This document shows, in pieces, positions 6,822-14,407 of a stretch of DNA of 27,859 nt. This stretch comes from VFKE01 sp031400955. GTDB lineage: Bacteria > Verrucomicrobiota > Verrucomicrobiia > Verrucomicrobiales > Verrucomicrobiaceae. Under the pieces are notes generated by a model. That model did no database searches, was not told where the DNA came from, and saw only the letters and a program-made list of their open reading frames with translations. Positions within the stretch are counted from its first letter, which is position 1, and every line of letters starts with the position of its first letter. The position numbers and the translations under genes are program-made. Location of the stretch: assembly GCA_031400955.1 (NCBI GenBank), contig JANNQW010000158.1, forward strand, positions 1 to 27,859. The letters are read 5' to 3'.

Positions 6822-9176
6822 CTATTCAAATATCTCGTAGATTTCTTCGCCGATCGTGAACTGCAAGTTGCGACCGAGCGCGAGCCATTGTGCGGACTCA
6901 GGCTTGCTCACTAGCAGTTCAAAATATTCCTTCGAGGCAAACTGCACGCGATTGCGCTTCTCGTTCGCCTTCACGGACTGGATGGCGGTGTCACTCCAGT
7001 TCGTGCCATTTTGCGTGAAGGTTTTTCCGTTCACCAGTCGTGTCGCCTGCTCAATGTTGCCGAGCTTGGTCTGCACTTCACCCGCAGTGCCGCGCAATTT
7101 TGCCGCAGAATCTCCAATATAACCGCCACCGCTGGAAGCAGCCGCACCCACCGAGAACGCATCGGCTGGTGCTGCATTGCCTGCAATCACTCCGCCAAAT
7201 GTCTCCGACTTTGCCCTTTCCAGCGCGACAGCCGGAGCCTCAGCTGACTTCATGGAAGAATTTCCGCGACCTGCGAGCGCGCCATCGTATCCGTCCTTCT
7301 TCCCGCTCAGATCATCCCAGCTCTTGCGGTAATACGACTGCGCCTGCTCATCCCTGTCGAGTCTTTGCAAGCTGCGTGATGCCACCGGCACACCGCGACG
7401 CGCTTCATCTTCGACAATGAGATAACTCGTATAAGGCGTGACGATGGCGTAGCGCCGCGCAAGGTCCACGACTTCATCGCGAAGCTCCTTGTTCTCACCA
7501 CGCAGACGCACTTCATCCAGCAGCCAGCCCACACGACGCAGCGCCCAAAGCTGCGCGATGAACTCATTGCCGGATTCTTTCTTGGAAAGCTTCACGCGCT
7601 GCGTCATACGCTTCGGATGGCCATTCAACGTGCCATCAAGCTGGAGATCGCCTTCGCCATCACCCGAATACCGGCCCGCGAGCACAAGTTGATCGCCCCG
7701 GAAAAGGTCCGGCAGCGGATTCGGATAAAGCTTCGTCACCTTGATGCCCGCCGGGAAATCCAGTTTCAGATTCGTCAGCAGCGGCTCCTTGATTTTCATG
7801 AAGAAATTCGAAACCTTCACTTCGAGATCCTCCTCGGGCAGCACGAATTGCGAGGCGGCGCGGGTGCGTTCCGCGATCTTGTCGAGCAGATGCGTATTGA
7901 TATCCGTGCCGATTCCGAAGCAAAAAATCCGCGTGGTGCTCGCCCCGTCAGGCGCGACTCGCGAGACGATGCGGTCTTCGTCCGTCTCGCCGATGGTCGG
8001 CTTGCCATCCGTCAGGAACACCACAACAAAGGGCCGCGCATTGTCCGACGGCTTCATCTTCAGCGCTCGATCCAGCGCTTCCGCGATCGCCGTGCCGCCC
8101 ATTGGCTTGAGATTCTTGATGAATTCCTCAGCCTTCTCACGATTGGAGCGTGAAGCCTCGGTAAGTTTTTCAAAGAGCGGATCACTTTCTGTAGAGAAAC
8201 GCACGATCTCGAAATGGTCGCCGTCGTTGAGATTCTCGACGCAGAATGTAATCGCTTTTTTCGCCTGCTCCAATTTCTTGCCGGCCATCGAGCCACTGGT
8301 ATCGAGCACGAAAACGACATCCTTCGGGTTAACATCTTTGGTCTTCATCACATCCGCACCCGGTGAGGCCAGAAGAAGGAACCAGCCGTCTTCGTTTTCA
8401 TTTTTATGAGTCAGCAAATGAACGCCGACTTCCGTATCCGCCGTGGAGTAGAGAAGCTGAAAGTCAGTGTCGGGCCGCGCATTCGCGGCCTCCCAACCGA
8501 TGACAGCGCGCTTCTCGCCATCGCGTTTGATTTCGACAGAGTGTGATGGGGAATAGAGCGCCTTGATGGGCGTATCGGCATTGACCGTGACTTTGATGGC
8601 CACAGTCTTGAGCGGCTGCGCAGAAAATTTTTCTGTGTTCAACGGGTAGAGATAGCTGGCGATGCCGCCGTCCACTTTCAGCAATTCAGTGTAGGCAAGG
8701 GTAACTTTTTTCCGTGAGTGCGGCTCGATGGGAAAGATGCGGACGCGGAAAGCTGCACGCCCCGTGTATTCGAGCAATGCGGGATCACGCTGGCGGCGCA
8801 CGATGTCTTCATAGATGGCGCGCGCCTTGTTGGCGTCGAGCAACTCCGCCTCAATGTCCTTGTCGCCGATTTTCATGGTGAACTTGTCGAGATGCGCACC
8901 CTTCGGGATCGGAAAAATGTATTCGCCTTCGAGATTCGCGTTGTTCGGGTTGAAAAACTCCTGCTCCACATGGGTCGTGGCTTTCTGCCCGGCGATGTCC
9001 ACGCTCACTTTGTGAAAGACGACTTCGAGTGGCGCGAAGGAGAAGTGCGGACGCACCAACGGTCCTCGCGGGGGGCCGGGTATAGGCGGATTATGGATGA
9101 TGATCAAGCCATCGGCCTGAGCGCCTGCCAGCAGAGCAAAAAACGCGGCGAGAATAAAAACGAGTTTTGATTTCAT
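6822..9176 (-). CDS. Secreted VIT + VWA domain protein (inter-alpha-trypsin inhibitor heavy chain-like)
   Basis: 784 residues. A signal peptide (cleavage near AQA) is followed by a VIT domain at about residues 45-175; its hallmarks are VSVDIAGQKATTHVEQEFFN and LEGEYIFPIPKGAHL. A VWA domain follows from about 285 to 460 with a perfect MIDAS motif DTSGS (Asp292-Ser296) and a downstream FLTDG strand. After a beta-rich middle region comes a low-complexity Gly/Ala/Ser segment (about 620-690) and a conserved C-terminal block. The VIT-VWA order is that of inter-alpha-trypsin inhibitor heavy chains and of bacterial 'marine proteobacterial sortase target' proteins, but no LPxTG-type anchor is visible. 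It is presumably an exported metal-dependent adhesion or scaffold protein, and it forms a pair with the VWA gene downstream. Confidence 0.88.
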   Translation of the reverse strand: MKSKLVFILAAFFALLAGAQADGLIIIHNPPIPGPPRGPLVRPHFSFAPLEVVFHKVSVDIAGQKATTHVEQEFFNPNNANLEGEYIFPIPKGAHLDKFTMKIGDKDIEAELLDANKARAIYEDIVRRQRDPALLEYTGRAAFRVRIFPIEPHSRKKVTLAYTELLKVDGGIASYLYPLNTEKFSAQPLKTVAIKVTVNADTPIKALYSPSHSVEIKRDGEKRAVIGWEAANARPDTDFQLLYSTADTEVGVHLLTHKNENEDGWFLLLASPGADVMKTKDVNPKDVVFVLDTSGSMAGKKLEQAKKAITFCVENLNDGDHFEIVRFSTESDPLFEKLTEASRSNREKAEEFIKNLKPMGGTAIAEALDRALKMKPSDNARPFVVVFLTDGKPTIGETDEDRIVSRVAPDGASTTRIFCFGIGTDINTHLLDKIAERTRAASQFVLPEEDLEVKVSNFFMKIKEPLLTNLKLDFPAGIKVTKLYPNPLPDLFRGDQLVLAGRYSGDGEGDLQLDGTLNGHPKRMTQRVKLSKKESGNEFIAQLWALRRVGWLLDEVRLRGENKELRDEVVDLARRYAIVTPYTSYLIVEDEARRGVPVASRSLQRLDRDEQAQSYYRKSWDDLSGKKDGYDGALAGRGNSSMKSAEAPAVALERAKSETFGGVIAGNAAPADAFSVGAAASSGGGYIGDSAAKLRGTAGEVQTKLGNIEQATRLVNGKTFTQNGTNWSDTAIQSVKANEKRNRVQFASKEYFELLVSKPESAQWLALGRNLQFTIGEEIYEIFE

Positions 9177-9248
9177 AATGTTGGTATGATGGGTGGTTCA
9201 CCGTGCCTCACGGATACGGCGGAATTTTCTTGGAAAATATCCGGAATC

Positions 9249-9695
9249 TTATGGCCCCCGGTCCTGATTGATGAATGCTTTTACCGCGGCCTTCATGCGA
9301 CCGAGCACATAATAAACTGTCTGGCTGCGCTGCCGCACCAGTTCAGCGCCGATGATGCGGGACACAAAATCCTCGGGCACATCCAGCAACTCCTGAAGCA
9401 TCGCTCCGTTCAGCCCCTTGCAGAGTATCGTCGCCATCGCTCTAGTGAGGGTCTGCACTTTCAGACCCAGGGTGATCGCAAAATGCGCGCGATCGTCATC
9501 GTCCACGCGCAGGTAAACTCCCACGGTATCTGTGCATTCTTTGTCTTTGCGCACTTCTTCGAGATCAAATTTCTCGCCCTCACGCGGTTCAAGCTTCTCC
9601 GCTTGCTCCGCCAGCAGCAGCAGATTCTCCCGGCGCTCCTGTTCTGACAGGTGCTCGAAAAAATTGATCAGCTCTTGCAAGGGGGCGGGATACAT
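9249..9695 (-). CDS. sufE: SufE-like cysteine desulfurase activator
   Basis: 148 residues from the ATG at 9695. SufE accepts sulfur from the cysteine desulfurase SufS on a single conserved Cys. Here that Cys lies in KDKECTDTVGVYL, which lines up with the family's V-P-G-C-Q-S-x-V-W-L block. The following strand (RAHFAITLGLKVQTLTRAMATILC) and the segment GAMLQELLDVPEDFVSRIIG match the rest of the fold. The replacement of the usual PGCQS by KECTD is unusual. No sufS or other suf gene is present in the window. An in-frame extension upstream to 9887 overlaps the pseudouridine synthase gene and is rejected. GGAG directly abuts the ATG, leaving no normal spacing. It lies 58 bases after the pseudouridine synthase gene on the same strand. 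Confidence 0.75.
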   Translation of the reverse strand: MYPAPLQELINFFEHLSEQERRENLLLLAEQAEKLEPREGEKFDLEEVRKDKECTDTVGVYLRVDDDDRAHFAITLGLKVQTLTRAMATILCKGLNGAMLQELLDVPEDFVSRIIGAELVRQRSQTVYYVLGRMKAAVKAFINQDRGP

Positions 9696-9704
9696 CTCCA
9701 ATCC

Positions 9705-9752
9705 GGTTCTTGGTCTTTCGGTTCTTCGTTCTTGGTTTCGTAAACTAAGAAC
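9705..9752. repeat. Degenerate ACCAAGA heptamer array with hairpin, between rluA-like gene and sufE
   Basis: On the minus strand the bases read ACCAAGA, ACGAAGA, ACCGAAA, G, ACCAAGA, ACC (9738 down to 9705). This is the same unit as the perfect four-copy array inside uvrA at 20386-20413. GTTCTTGGTTT (9728-9738) also pairs with AAACTAAGAAC (9742-9752) across a 3-nt loop with one mismatch. The hairpin begins two bases past the stop codon of the pseudouridine synthase gene. No T-run follows on the minus strand. Confidence 0.55.
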
Positions 9753-9753
9753 T

Positions 9754-10629
9754 TCAGATTCCTTCCGGGCAATCACCATGCGACGCAGGTGGTTGTTCGC
9801 AACCTGAACGCGCGTCACGGTCTTCCATGAAATGCCGCATGTCCTCCGCCAACGGCGCCTCCCATGCCAGGCTTCCTCGCTCATCACCCACCTCCATCCG
9901 CAACGAATGCAGCGCCTGCCGTGGCAGCAGCAGCTTCATTTCCAGCGCGGACGTCCAACCTGTCTTGATGAAGTCCAGATAACACGATTCATCGCCGCCG
10001 TAAATTTTGTCTCCCACCACGGGAAATCCGAGATGCTCCAGATGCACGCGAATCTGGTGCATCCGTCCCGTGTGCGGTTTCGCTTCGATGAGGGAAAATT
10101 TAAGTGGGTCGGCAGCCCCCTGCCGACATTCATCCGCGCCAGTCTCGTCGGCAGAGGGCTGCCAGCCCACAAACTTCCGCAGCACGCGGAAACCTGTGGT
10201 GCACTTCGCGCCGTCCTCATGCACCATCTGCTTCACCCAAACTTGTGATTCCATGACGTCACCCGCGCGCAGAATCGGCGCATCAAGGTCACGCGTTTCC
10301 CACTCCGGCCAACCGCGCACGATCGCCTGATAAGTCTTCGCACATTGCCGACGCATCATCGCCTTGCCAAAACGCCGTGCGGTCTCTGCATTTTTCGCGA
10401 CCAGCACCAAGCCGCTGGTTTCGCGGTCGAGCCGGTTGATAAGCGAGACCTGGCCGCCATTGATGATTTCATAACTCAGCATGGCACGCAGTCCGTCCCA
10501 CAAGGTCAGTCCGGCATCCGTCGGTTTGCTGGGATGAATTTGCAACGGCGCCGGCTTGTCCACAACGATCCAGTCTTCCGTCTCGTCGACGATGGTAAAA
10601 TTAAACTGGCTGGCGCTGGGCCGAAGCAT
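9754..10629 (-). CDS. RluA-family pseudouridine synthase carrying an in-frame palindromic insert
   Basis: 291 residues. It isomerises uridine to pseudouridine in rRNA or tRNA. The catalytic motif INRLDRETSGLVLVAKN places the nucleophilic Asp at residue 68. The C-terminal block EAKPHTGRMHQIRVHLEHLG followed by PVVGDKIYGG is diagnostic of the RluA/RluC/RluD family. There is no N-terminal S4 domain visible. Between FRVLRKF and FSLIEAKPHTGR, which are normally nearly adjacent in the family, sit about 24 extra residues (154-177). They are encoded by a palindromic element described separately, so the enzyme carries an added surface loop. The gene lies 39 bases after the GT2 gene in the same direction. 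Target uridine cannot be predicted. Confidence 0.88.
   Translation of the reverse strand: MLRPSASQFNFTIVDETEDWIVVDKPAPLQIHPSKPTDAGLTLWDGLRAMLSYEIINGGQVSLINRLDRETSGLVLVAKNAETARRFGKAMMRRQCAKTYQAIVRGWPEWETRDLDAPILRAGDVMESQVWVKQMVHEDGAKCTTGFRVLRKFVGWQPSADETGADECRQGAADPLKFSLIEAKPHTGRMHQIRVHLEHLGFPVVGDKIYGGDESCYLDFIKTGWTSALEMKLLLPRQALHSLRMEVGDERGSLAWEAPLAEDMRHFMEDRDARSGCEQPPASHGDCPEGI
10104..10170. repeat. 67-bp palindromic element in frame within the pseudouridine synthase gene
   Basis: The ends GTGGGTCGGCAGCCC (10104-10118) and GGGCTGCCAGCCCAC (10156-10170) are inverted copies with two mismatches in 15. Inside, GTCGGCAG (10108-10115) and CTGCCGAC (10120-10127) form a perfect 8-bp hairpin with a CCCC loop. 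CTGCCGAC also pairs perfectly with GTCGGCAG at 10047-10054 of the next hundred, that is 10147-10154. The element keeps the gene's reading frame open and adds about 22 residues. Confidence 0.8.
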
Positions 10630-10668
10630 CTGGGTTTAGCGATCCCGCATAGGACAATTTATGACATT

Positions 10669-11934
10669 TCACACCAGGCTGCGCCGGAGTTCGTAGGCAC
10701 TCTTGGAGCCAAGCATCTCGCCAATCTTGAGCCAGAGATTGCTCGCGCAAGCATCACGAAGCCAGAGCATTTTTTCGAGAGGCTTCTTTCCGCGGTTGCT
10801 CACGAGTGGATGACAGGCACCTATCAACAGCCCGAGACGAACCCAGCAGGAACGCAACATCTTGTGTCGATATCGACAGAGTCGATCAAGCGCCTCCCGC
10901 TCGCTTTTCGACTGCTCGCATTCAGCGCCCAACTCCTCCACCCGCCTTTGCAAGGATGCGGTGGTGTTTAGCGAGGGTTCGCTACTGCGCGAGCTGGTCA
11001 GCGCCTTGTTTGGAAATTCATTAAACTCAGTCGCGTGCATACAAGCGGCAAGCTCAGCGAGTTCATCCTCGCTGCATTTTCCCACTAATTGTGCCACGGC
11101 GACTTGAAACAGGCCGGCGTGAAAGCTGGAGATGCTGTCCCATGAACTGCGGACGAAAGCATAGAACTTCTTGCGCAATTCAGTGGAAGTGCTCAGCCTG
11201 GCGGCGTTATTCCGATAGAAGTCCAGGTGCATCCGTATCATCTCCCGCATAAGCGGTTCCGGACGCGTGGAGATTGTATTGCTGCCGTGCACGCGATATT
11301 CCAGCAGAACTTCCGGACACACCATGAGCTGGTTTTCCAGCATCGCCGTGGCAAAAAAATAATAGTCGTGATTGAAGCGATACGGCCGGAATGGATTCGC
11401 GCGCAAATAGTTCGTGCGCACAAGAACATTACTGGTTGTCGCCACGAAGTTCGCCTGGCCAAGCCACTCCGGCAATTCAGTATCGGCATGGCTGCCCAGG
11501 TTCCACGCGCCGTGGAACCAGCGCGCGCGGGGAGCATCCTGCGGGAGCACAGCGCCATCATCACCGATGACGCGCAGCCCGGTAACAAGGACGGCGAGGC
11601 CAGGCCGCTGCAGAGCAGCCTCCAGGCCGAGTTCGATCCGCCGGGGCAGATACCGGTCGTCGGAATTCAGGATCGCCACCCAGTCACAATCGGTCGCGGC
11701 GAGTTCAACCAGTCTGTTGATGGTCGCGTGGGCGCCATGATTTTCCTGCGCGTAAACTTCCACCCCACGACCGGCGAACTCTTGCAAGACTTCGAGCGAA
11801 TTGTCCTGGGATCCGTCATCCACCACGATCACCCGATCCGGTTTGCGGGTCTGTCCCAGCGCGGACTCCAGTGCCTCTCCCACAAAGCGGGCGTGGTTGT
11901 AGCACGGTATGACGATGGCGACTCGCTCAGGCAT
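10669..11934 (-). CDS. Family 2 glycosyltransferase
   Basis: 421 residues from the ATG at 11934. The N-terminal GT-A fold opens with VAIVIPCYNHARFVGEAL, continues with VIVVDDGSQDNS (nucleotide-binding DDGS) and reaches WVAILNSDDRYLP, the DxD-like metal site. These are the standard landmarks of GT2 enzymes that transfer a sugar from a nucleotide-sugar to a glycan or lipid acceptor. The C-terminal third contains a heptad-rich helix (SLQRRVEELGAECEQSK...), probably coiled coil, and no transmembrane segment. The start overlaps the end of the upstream GT4 gene by 8 bases (ATGCCTGA), so the two are translationally coupled and likely act in one pathway for surface glycan. A TTG start at 11973 is possible but less likely. 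Confidence 0.85.
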   Translation of the reverse strand: MPERVAIVIPCYNHARFVGEALESALGQTRKPDRVIVVDDGSQDNSLEVLQEFAGRGVEVYAQENHGAHATINRLVELAATDCDWVAILNSDDRYLPRRIELGLEAALQRPGLAVLVTGLRVIGDDGAVLPQDAPRARWFHGAWNLGSHADTELPEWLGQANFVATTSNVLVRTNYLRANPFRPYRFNHDYYFFATAMLENQLMVCPEVLLEYRVHGSNTISTRPEPLMREMIRMHLDFYRNNAARLSTSTELRKKFYAFVRSSWDSISSFHAGLFQVAVAQLVGKCSEDELAELAACMHATEFNEFPNKALTSSRSSEPSLNTTASLQRRVEELGAECEQSKSEREALDRLCRYRHKMLRSCWVRLGLLIGACHPLVSNRGKKPLEKMLWLRDACASNLWLKIGEMLGSKSAYELRRSLV

Positions 11935-13798
11935 GTAGTTTTTGCATAATTTGCTCGAACCAACCCCGCTCAAGTTGACTGCGATCCTGCTGCGATGCCG
12001 GTTTCCGTAGCCTCAGCCGCAGTGGTCCAATCCGAAGTTCTCGATGGGTGACGGGTTTGTGCAACGAGAGCGCATCTTTGGAGAATAATCCAGTGTCGAC
12101 GCCAAGTTTTTTATCTGAATTGGTAACCAATTCGAAATCAACCAGCAATCGCGCCAGCAAGGCGCGGCTGGGAGCCGGCTGCTCCTCAATCGCAGCACTC
12201 ACGCTCATGCCGGTGAGTTTCTTTACCAGCCAGACGCAGAGCACCGCGTCCGCCCGGAATGCGTGCAGATGCTTCACTCCGCGCCGTGACAGCACATCCG
12301 CGAGATAAACCGCGCGCCTGGCCTGCTGATAAAACTCTTCACCGGAAACGGACTCACCCAGAATGCCGCGCGCCCGCTCCAGCCGATGCCTCAGGCCGGA
12401 TTGGCGGAGCCAGTGTGATTCCAGAACCACCGCGTCCGGCATGAACTCAATTCGATCCGTATGCTTCGGATCAGCCTGACGCATATTTCCAGAACAGGTG
12501 CACGCGATCAATCGAAGTCGCGGCTCGTCATTCAACGATTCAAGATGTTTCGCTTCTCCATTCCATTGGTTCATCAGATAGACCACCGGCGGCTCCGCGC
12601 GCCAATCGCCAGCACCTTTGTTATCAAACTGCGAAGCCAGCTGCCCCACTGTCACTTCTATCGAAAAATGTTTTTCCGCGTGTTTGCGACCCACTTCGCC
12701 CATGGCCTTGCGCCTCGACGGATCCACCGACAGTTCCATGATTGCGTCTGCCAGCGCATGGTCATCGCCCGGCTCCACGAGCAAGCCGGTTTCGCCATGC
12801 AACACCATCTCGGGAATGCCCGACACTCGAGTGCTCACGACCGGAAGCCGGCAGGCCATGGCCTCGGTGATCACCGTTGGCAAAATATCACAGGCGCCCT
12901 TGTGATCCACAATGCTCGGCAGCACGAAGATATTCGCCTCCGCCAGTTCCCGCTGAATCTGCCGCTGACTGCGAACACCCAGCAACGTGACATTCAAAAG
13001 TCCATGCGCCGAGATCATCTGCTCCAGTTCTCCACGCGACGGACCTTCGCCAATAATGCGCGTTTCCGTGGATACTCCACGCCGGTTCAGTTCTGTCACA
13101 GCATCCAGCAGCACCATGAAACCTTTGAACTCGATCAAGCGTCCCACGCTGACGATGCGCAGCACCCCGCCGCGCTCCGGCTGAGCCGCTGGGAAATCAT
13201 CAATCTCGATGCCGTTGTAGATGCGCGTGATCTTCGCCGCGCTATCAGGGCAGATCTGCGCCAGAAGATCGCGTGAGTAATCGCTGACACCGATCACAAA
13301 CTCCGCCTCGCGCGCCATCTCGCGCAGCAAATCATCACTACCGAGATCGACCATGAAATCCTGCGCATGCGCCGTGAAGCTGAAGGTGAAGCCGAGCTTC
13401 TTGAGGAAAAGCGCCGTGTGCGTGGCGCGGTTCGCAAAGTGAACATGCACATGCCCCACGCCAAGTTTGCGCAGCAGCGGGGCAAAGTGCCAGGCATTGC
13501 GCGCGCGTAACGAGGCCTTGAACTTGCCGCCGTATTTTGCGTCGTGATCTGCAATCAGCGGCCCCAGCTTTTCCAGAAACTCCGGCGACCGCACCTTCGC
13601 ATCCAGCACCACTCCCGGTGGCGGGTAGTGAATCTCCGCCTTCAGCCGGTCCAGTCTCTCATGCCGAAATGAATCAGGCGGCGGATTGAGGGAGACGATT
13701 TCCAGATCAAAACCCAACGCCTCCAGCGCCAGCATCTCTGAATCACAGAACGTCTGCGAGACCACTGGGTAGCGGCTGTAGAGATAGGCGAGGCGCAT
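11927..13798 (-). CDS. Family 4 glycosyltransferase with an extra C-terminal domain
   Basis: 623 residues from the ATG at 13798 (MRLAYLYSRYPVVSQTF, a common start for colanic-acid-type GT4 enzymes). Residues 1 to about 390 are a GT-B fold. The N-terminal Rossmann half includes HVHVHFANRATH and FSFTAHAQDF. The C-terminal half has SVGRLIEFKGF, GEGPSRGELE and the donor-binding region ILPTVITEAMACRLPVVST with its E-x7-E type glutamates. Residues about 395-623 are an additional domain I do not recognise as a standard family; it contains KHLHAFRADAVLCVWLVKKL, reminiscent of a partial GT-B N-terminal half. GT4 proteins average about 370-420 residues, so this is long. It shares an 8-base overlap with the GT2 gene. 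An extension upstream to 13858 would start at TTG inside repeat sequence and is rejected. Confidence 0.85.
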   Translation of the reverse strand: MRLAYLYSRYPVVSQTFCDSEMLALEALGFDLEIVSLNPPPDSFRHERLDRLKAEIHYPPPGVVLDAKVRSPEFLEKLGPLIADHDAKYGGKFKASLRARNAWHFAPLLRKLGVGHVHVHFANRATHTALFLKKLGFTFSFTAHAQDFMVDLGSDDLLREMAREAEFVIGVSDYSRDLLAQICPDSAAKITRIYNGIEIDDFPAAQPERGGVLRIVSVGRLIEFKGFMVLLDAVTELNRRGVSTETRIIGEGPSRGELEQMISAHGLLNVTLLGVRSQRQIQRELAEANIFVLPSIVDHKGACDILPTVITEAMACRLPVVSTRVSGIPEMVLHGETGLLVEPGDDHALADAIMELSVDPSRRKAMGEVGRKHAEKHFSIEVTVGQLASQFDNKGAGDWRAEPPVVYLMNQWNGEAKHLESLNDEPRLRLIACTCSGNMRQADPKHTDRIEFMPDAVVLESHWLRQSGLRHRLERARGILGESVSGEEFYQQARRAVYLADVLSRRGVKHLHAFRADAVLCVWLVKKLTGMSVSAAIEEQPAPSRALLARLLVDFELVTNSDKKLGVDTGLFSKDALSLHKPVTHRELRIGPLRLRLRKPASQQDRSQLERGWFEQIMQKLHA

Positions 13799-13809
13799 AA
13801 AAGAGGCGG

Positions 13810-13920
13810 GCAATTGTTTGCTATAGTTTGCAGTTGTTGGCAATAGCTGTTCTTGCAAGCTGGTTTGTCATTTAAACTATTCCAACAATTGCAAACCACA
13901 GCCAACAACTGCAAACAACT
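13810..13920. repeat. Inverted repeat pair in the divergent GT4/thioesterase promoter region
   Basis: TTTGCAGTTGTTGGC (13827-13841) and GCCAACAACTGCAAA (13901-13915) are a perfect 15-bp inverted pair 59 bases apart. GCAATTGTT (13810-13818) and AACAATTGC (13884-13892) form a second pair whose order crosses the first. AACTGCAAAC/AACTGCAATC is also tandemly repeated near 13907-13926, directly before the thioesterase ATG. The whole 129-base gap between the divergent genes is made of such sequence. Confidence 0.6.
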
Positions 13921-13927
13921 GCAATCC

Positions 13928-14383
13928 ATGCCCACCCCTACCATCACCACCCACGAGGAAGTCATGTTCTTCGACACCGACTGCGGCGGAGTCGTCCACA
14001 ACCTCGCCTACCTCCGCATGATCGAGACCGCGCGCACCCGTCTGGCGGCCAAGCTCGGCCTGAATCTGCGCGAGATGTCGCACACCCATCTTTATCCCGT
14101 GCTGGTGCGCACGGAGATCGACTACCGCAAACCGGCCAAACTAGGCGACGAGTTAGTTATCCACGGAAAGCTGGAAAGCATCGAACGGGCACGGTTTTGG
14201 TGCAGTTTCGAGATGAGGCGCAAGGACGAGGATACGCTGCTGATCACCTGCCAGCAGTCGCTGGCCCTCGTGCAGATGCCTCAGGGCAAACCCATGCGCC
14301 TGCCTGCAGAATGGAAAGAAAAATACGCGCATCTCATGGGAGAAGGCAACAGGCAGCAGGCATCAGGCAGCAGCGCCTCCTGA
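13928..14383 (+). CDS. YbgC/4HBT-type acyl-CoA thioesterase
   Basis: 151 residues from the ATG at 13928. The N-terminal block EVMFFDTDCGGVVHNLAYLRMIETAR is the hot-dog-fold signature of the 4-hydroxybenzoyl-CoA thioesterase/YbgC group. Its Asp (FDTD) is the usual catalytic residue and the G-V-V-H segment lies at the active-site helix. Downstream, RTEIDYRKPAKLGDELVIHG is the family's second conserved strand region. Such enzymes hydrolyse short or aromatic acyl-CoAs. Unlike in the Tol-Pal context of ybgC, no tol genes are nearby. The last residues (GNRQQASGSSAS) are encoded by a heptamer array and look like a non-native tail. The start is preceded by repeats with no Shine-Dalgarno. Confidence 0.88.
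   Translation: MPTPTITTHEEVMFFDTDCGGVVHNLAYLRMIETARTRLAAKLGLNLREMSHTHLYPVLVRTEIDYRKPAKLGDELVIHGKLESIERARFWCSFEMRRKDEDTLLITCQQSLALVQMPQGKPMRLPAEWKEKYAHLMGEGNRQQASGSSAS
14345..14372. repeat. Four-unit heptamer array (GGCANCA) at the 3' end of the thioesterase gene
   Basis: GGCAACA, GGCAGCA, GGCATCA, GGCAGCA are four consecutive 7-base units covering 28 bases; only the fifth base varies. The array encodes the terminal Gln/Ala/Ser tail of the thioesterase and ends 11 bases before the end of its stop codon. Confidence 0.7.
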
Positions 14384-14407
14384 GTCCCCTCTTCATTTTT
14401 CTGCCCA

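Noticed and set aside
6856..8409. Several open frames opposite the VIT-VWA gene
   Set aside because: The minus-strand protein has full domain structure; these frames are compositional shadows rich in Arg and Ser.
9696..9887. In-frame N-terminal extension of SufE
   Set aside because: It runs through the ACCAAGA repeat and overlaps the end of the pseudouridine synthase gene by over 130 bases, and the added residues are not SufE-like.
11935..11973. TTG start of the GT2 gene 13 codons upstream
   Set aside because: It lies inside the end of the GT4 gene; the ATG at 11934 places the GT2 fold at the usual distance from the N-terminus.
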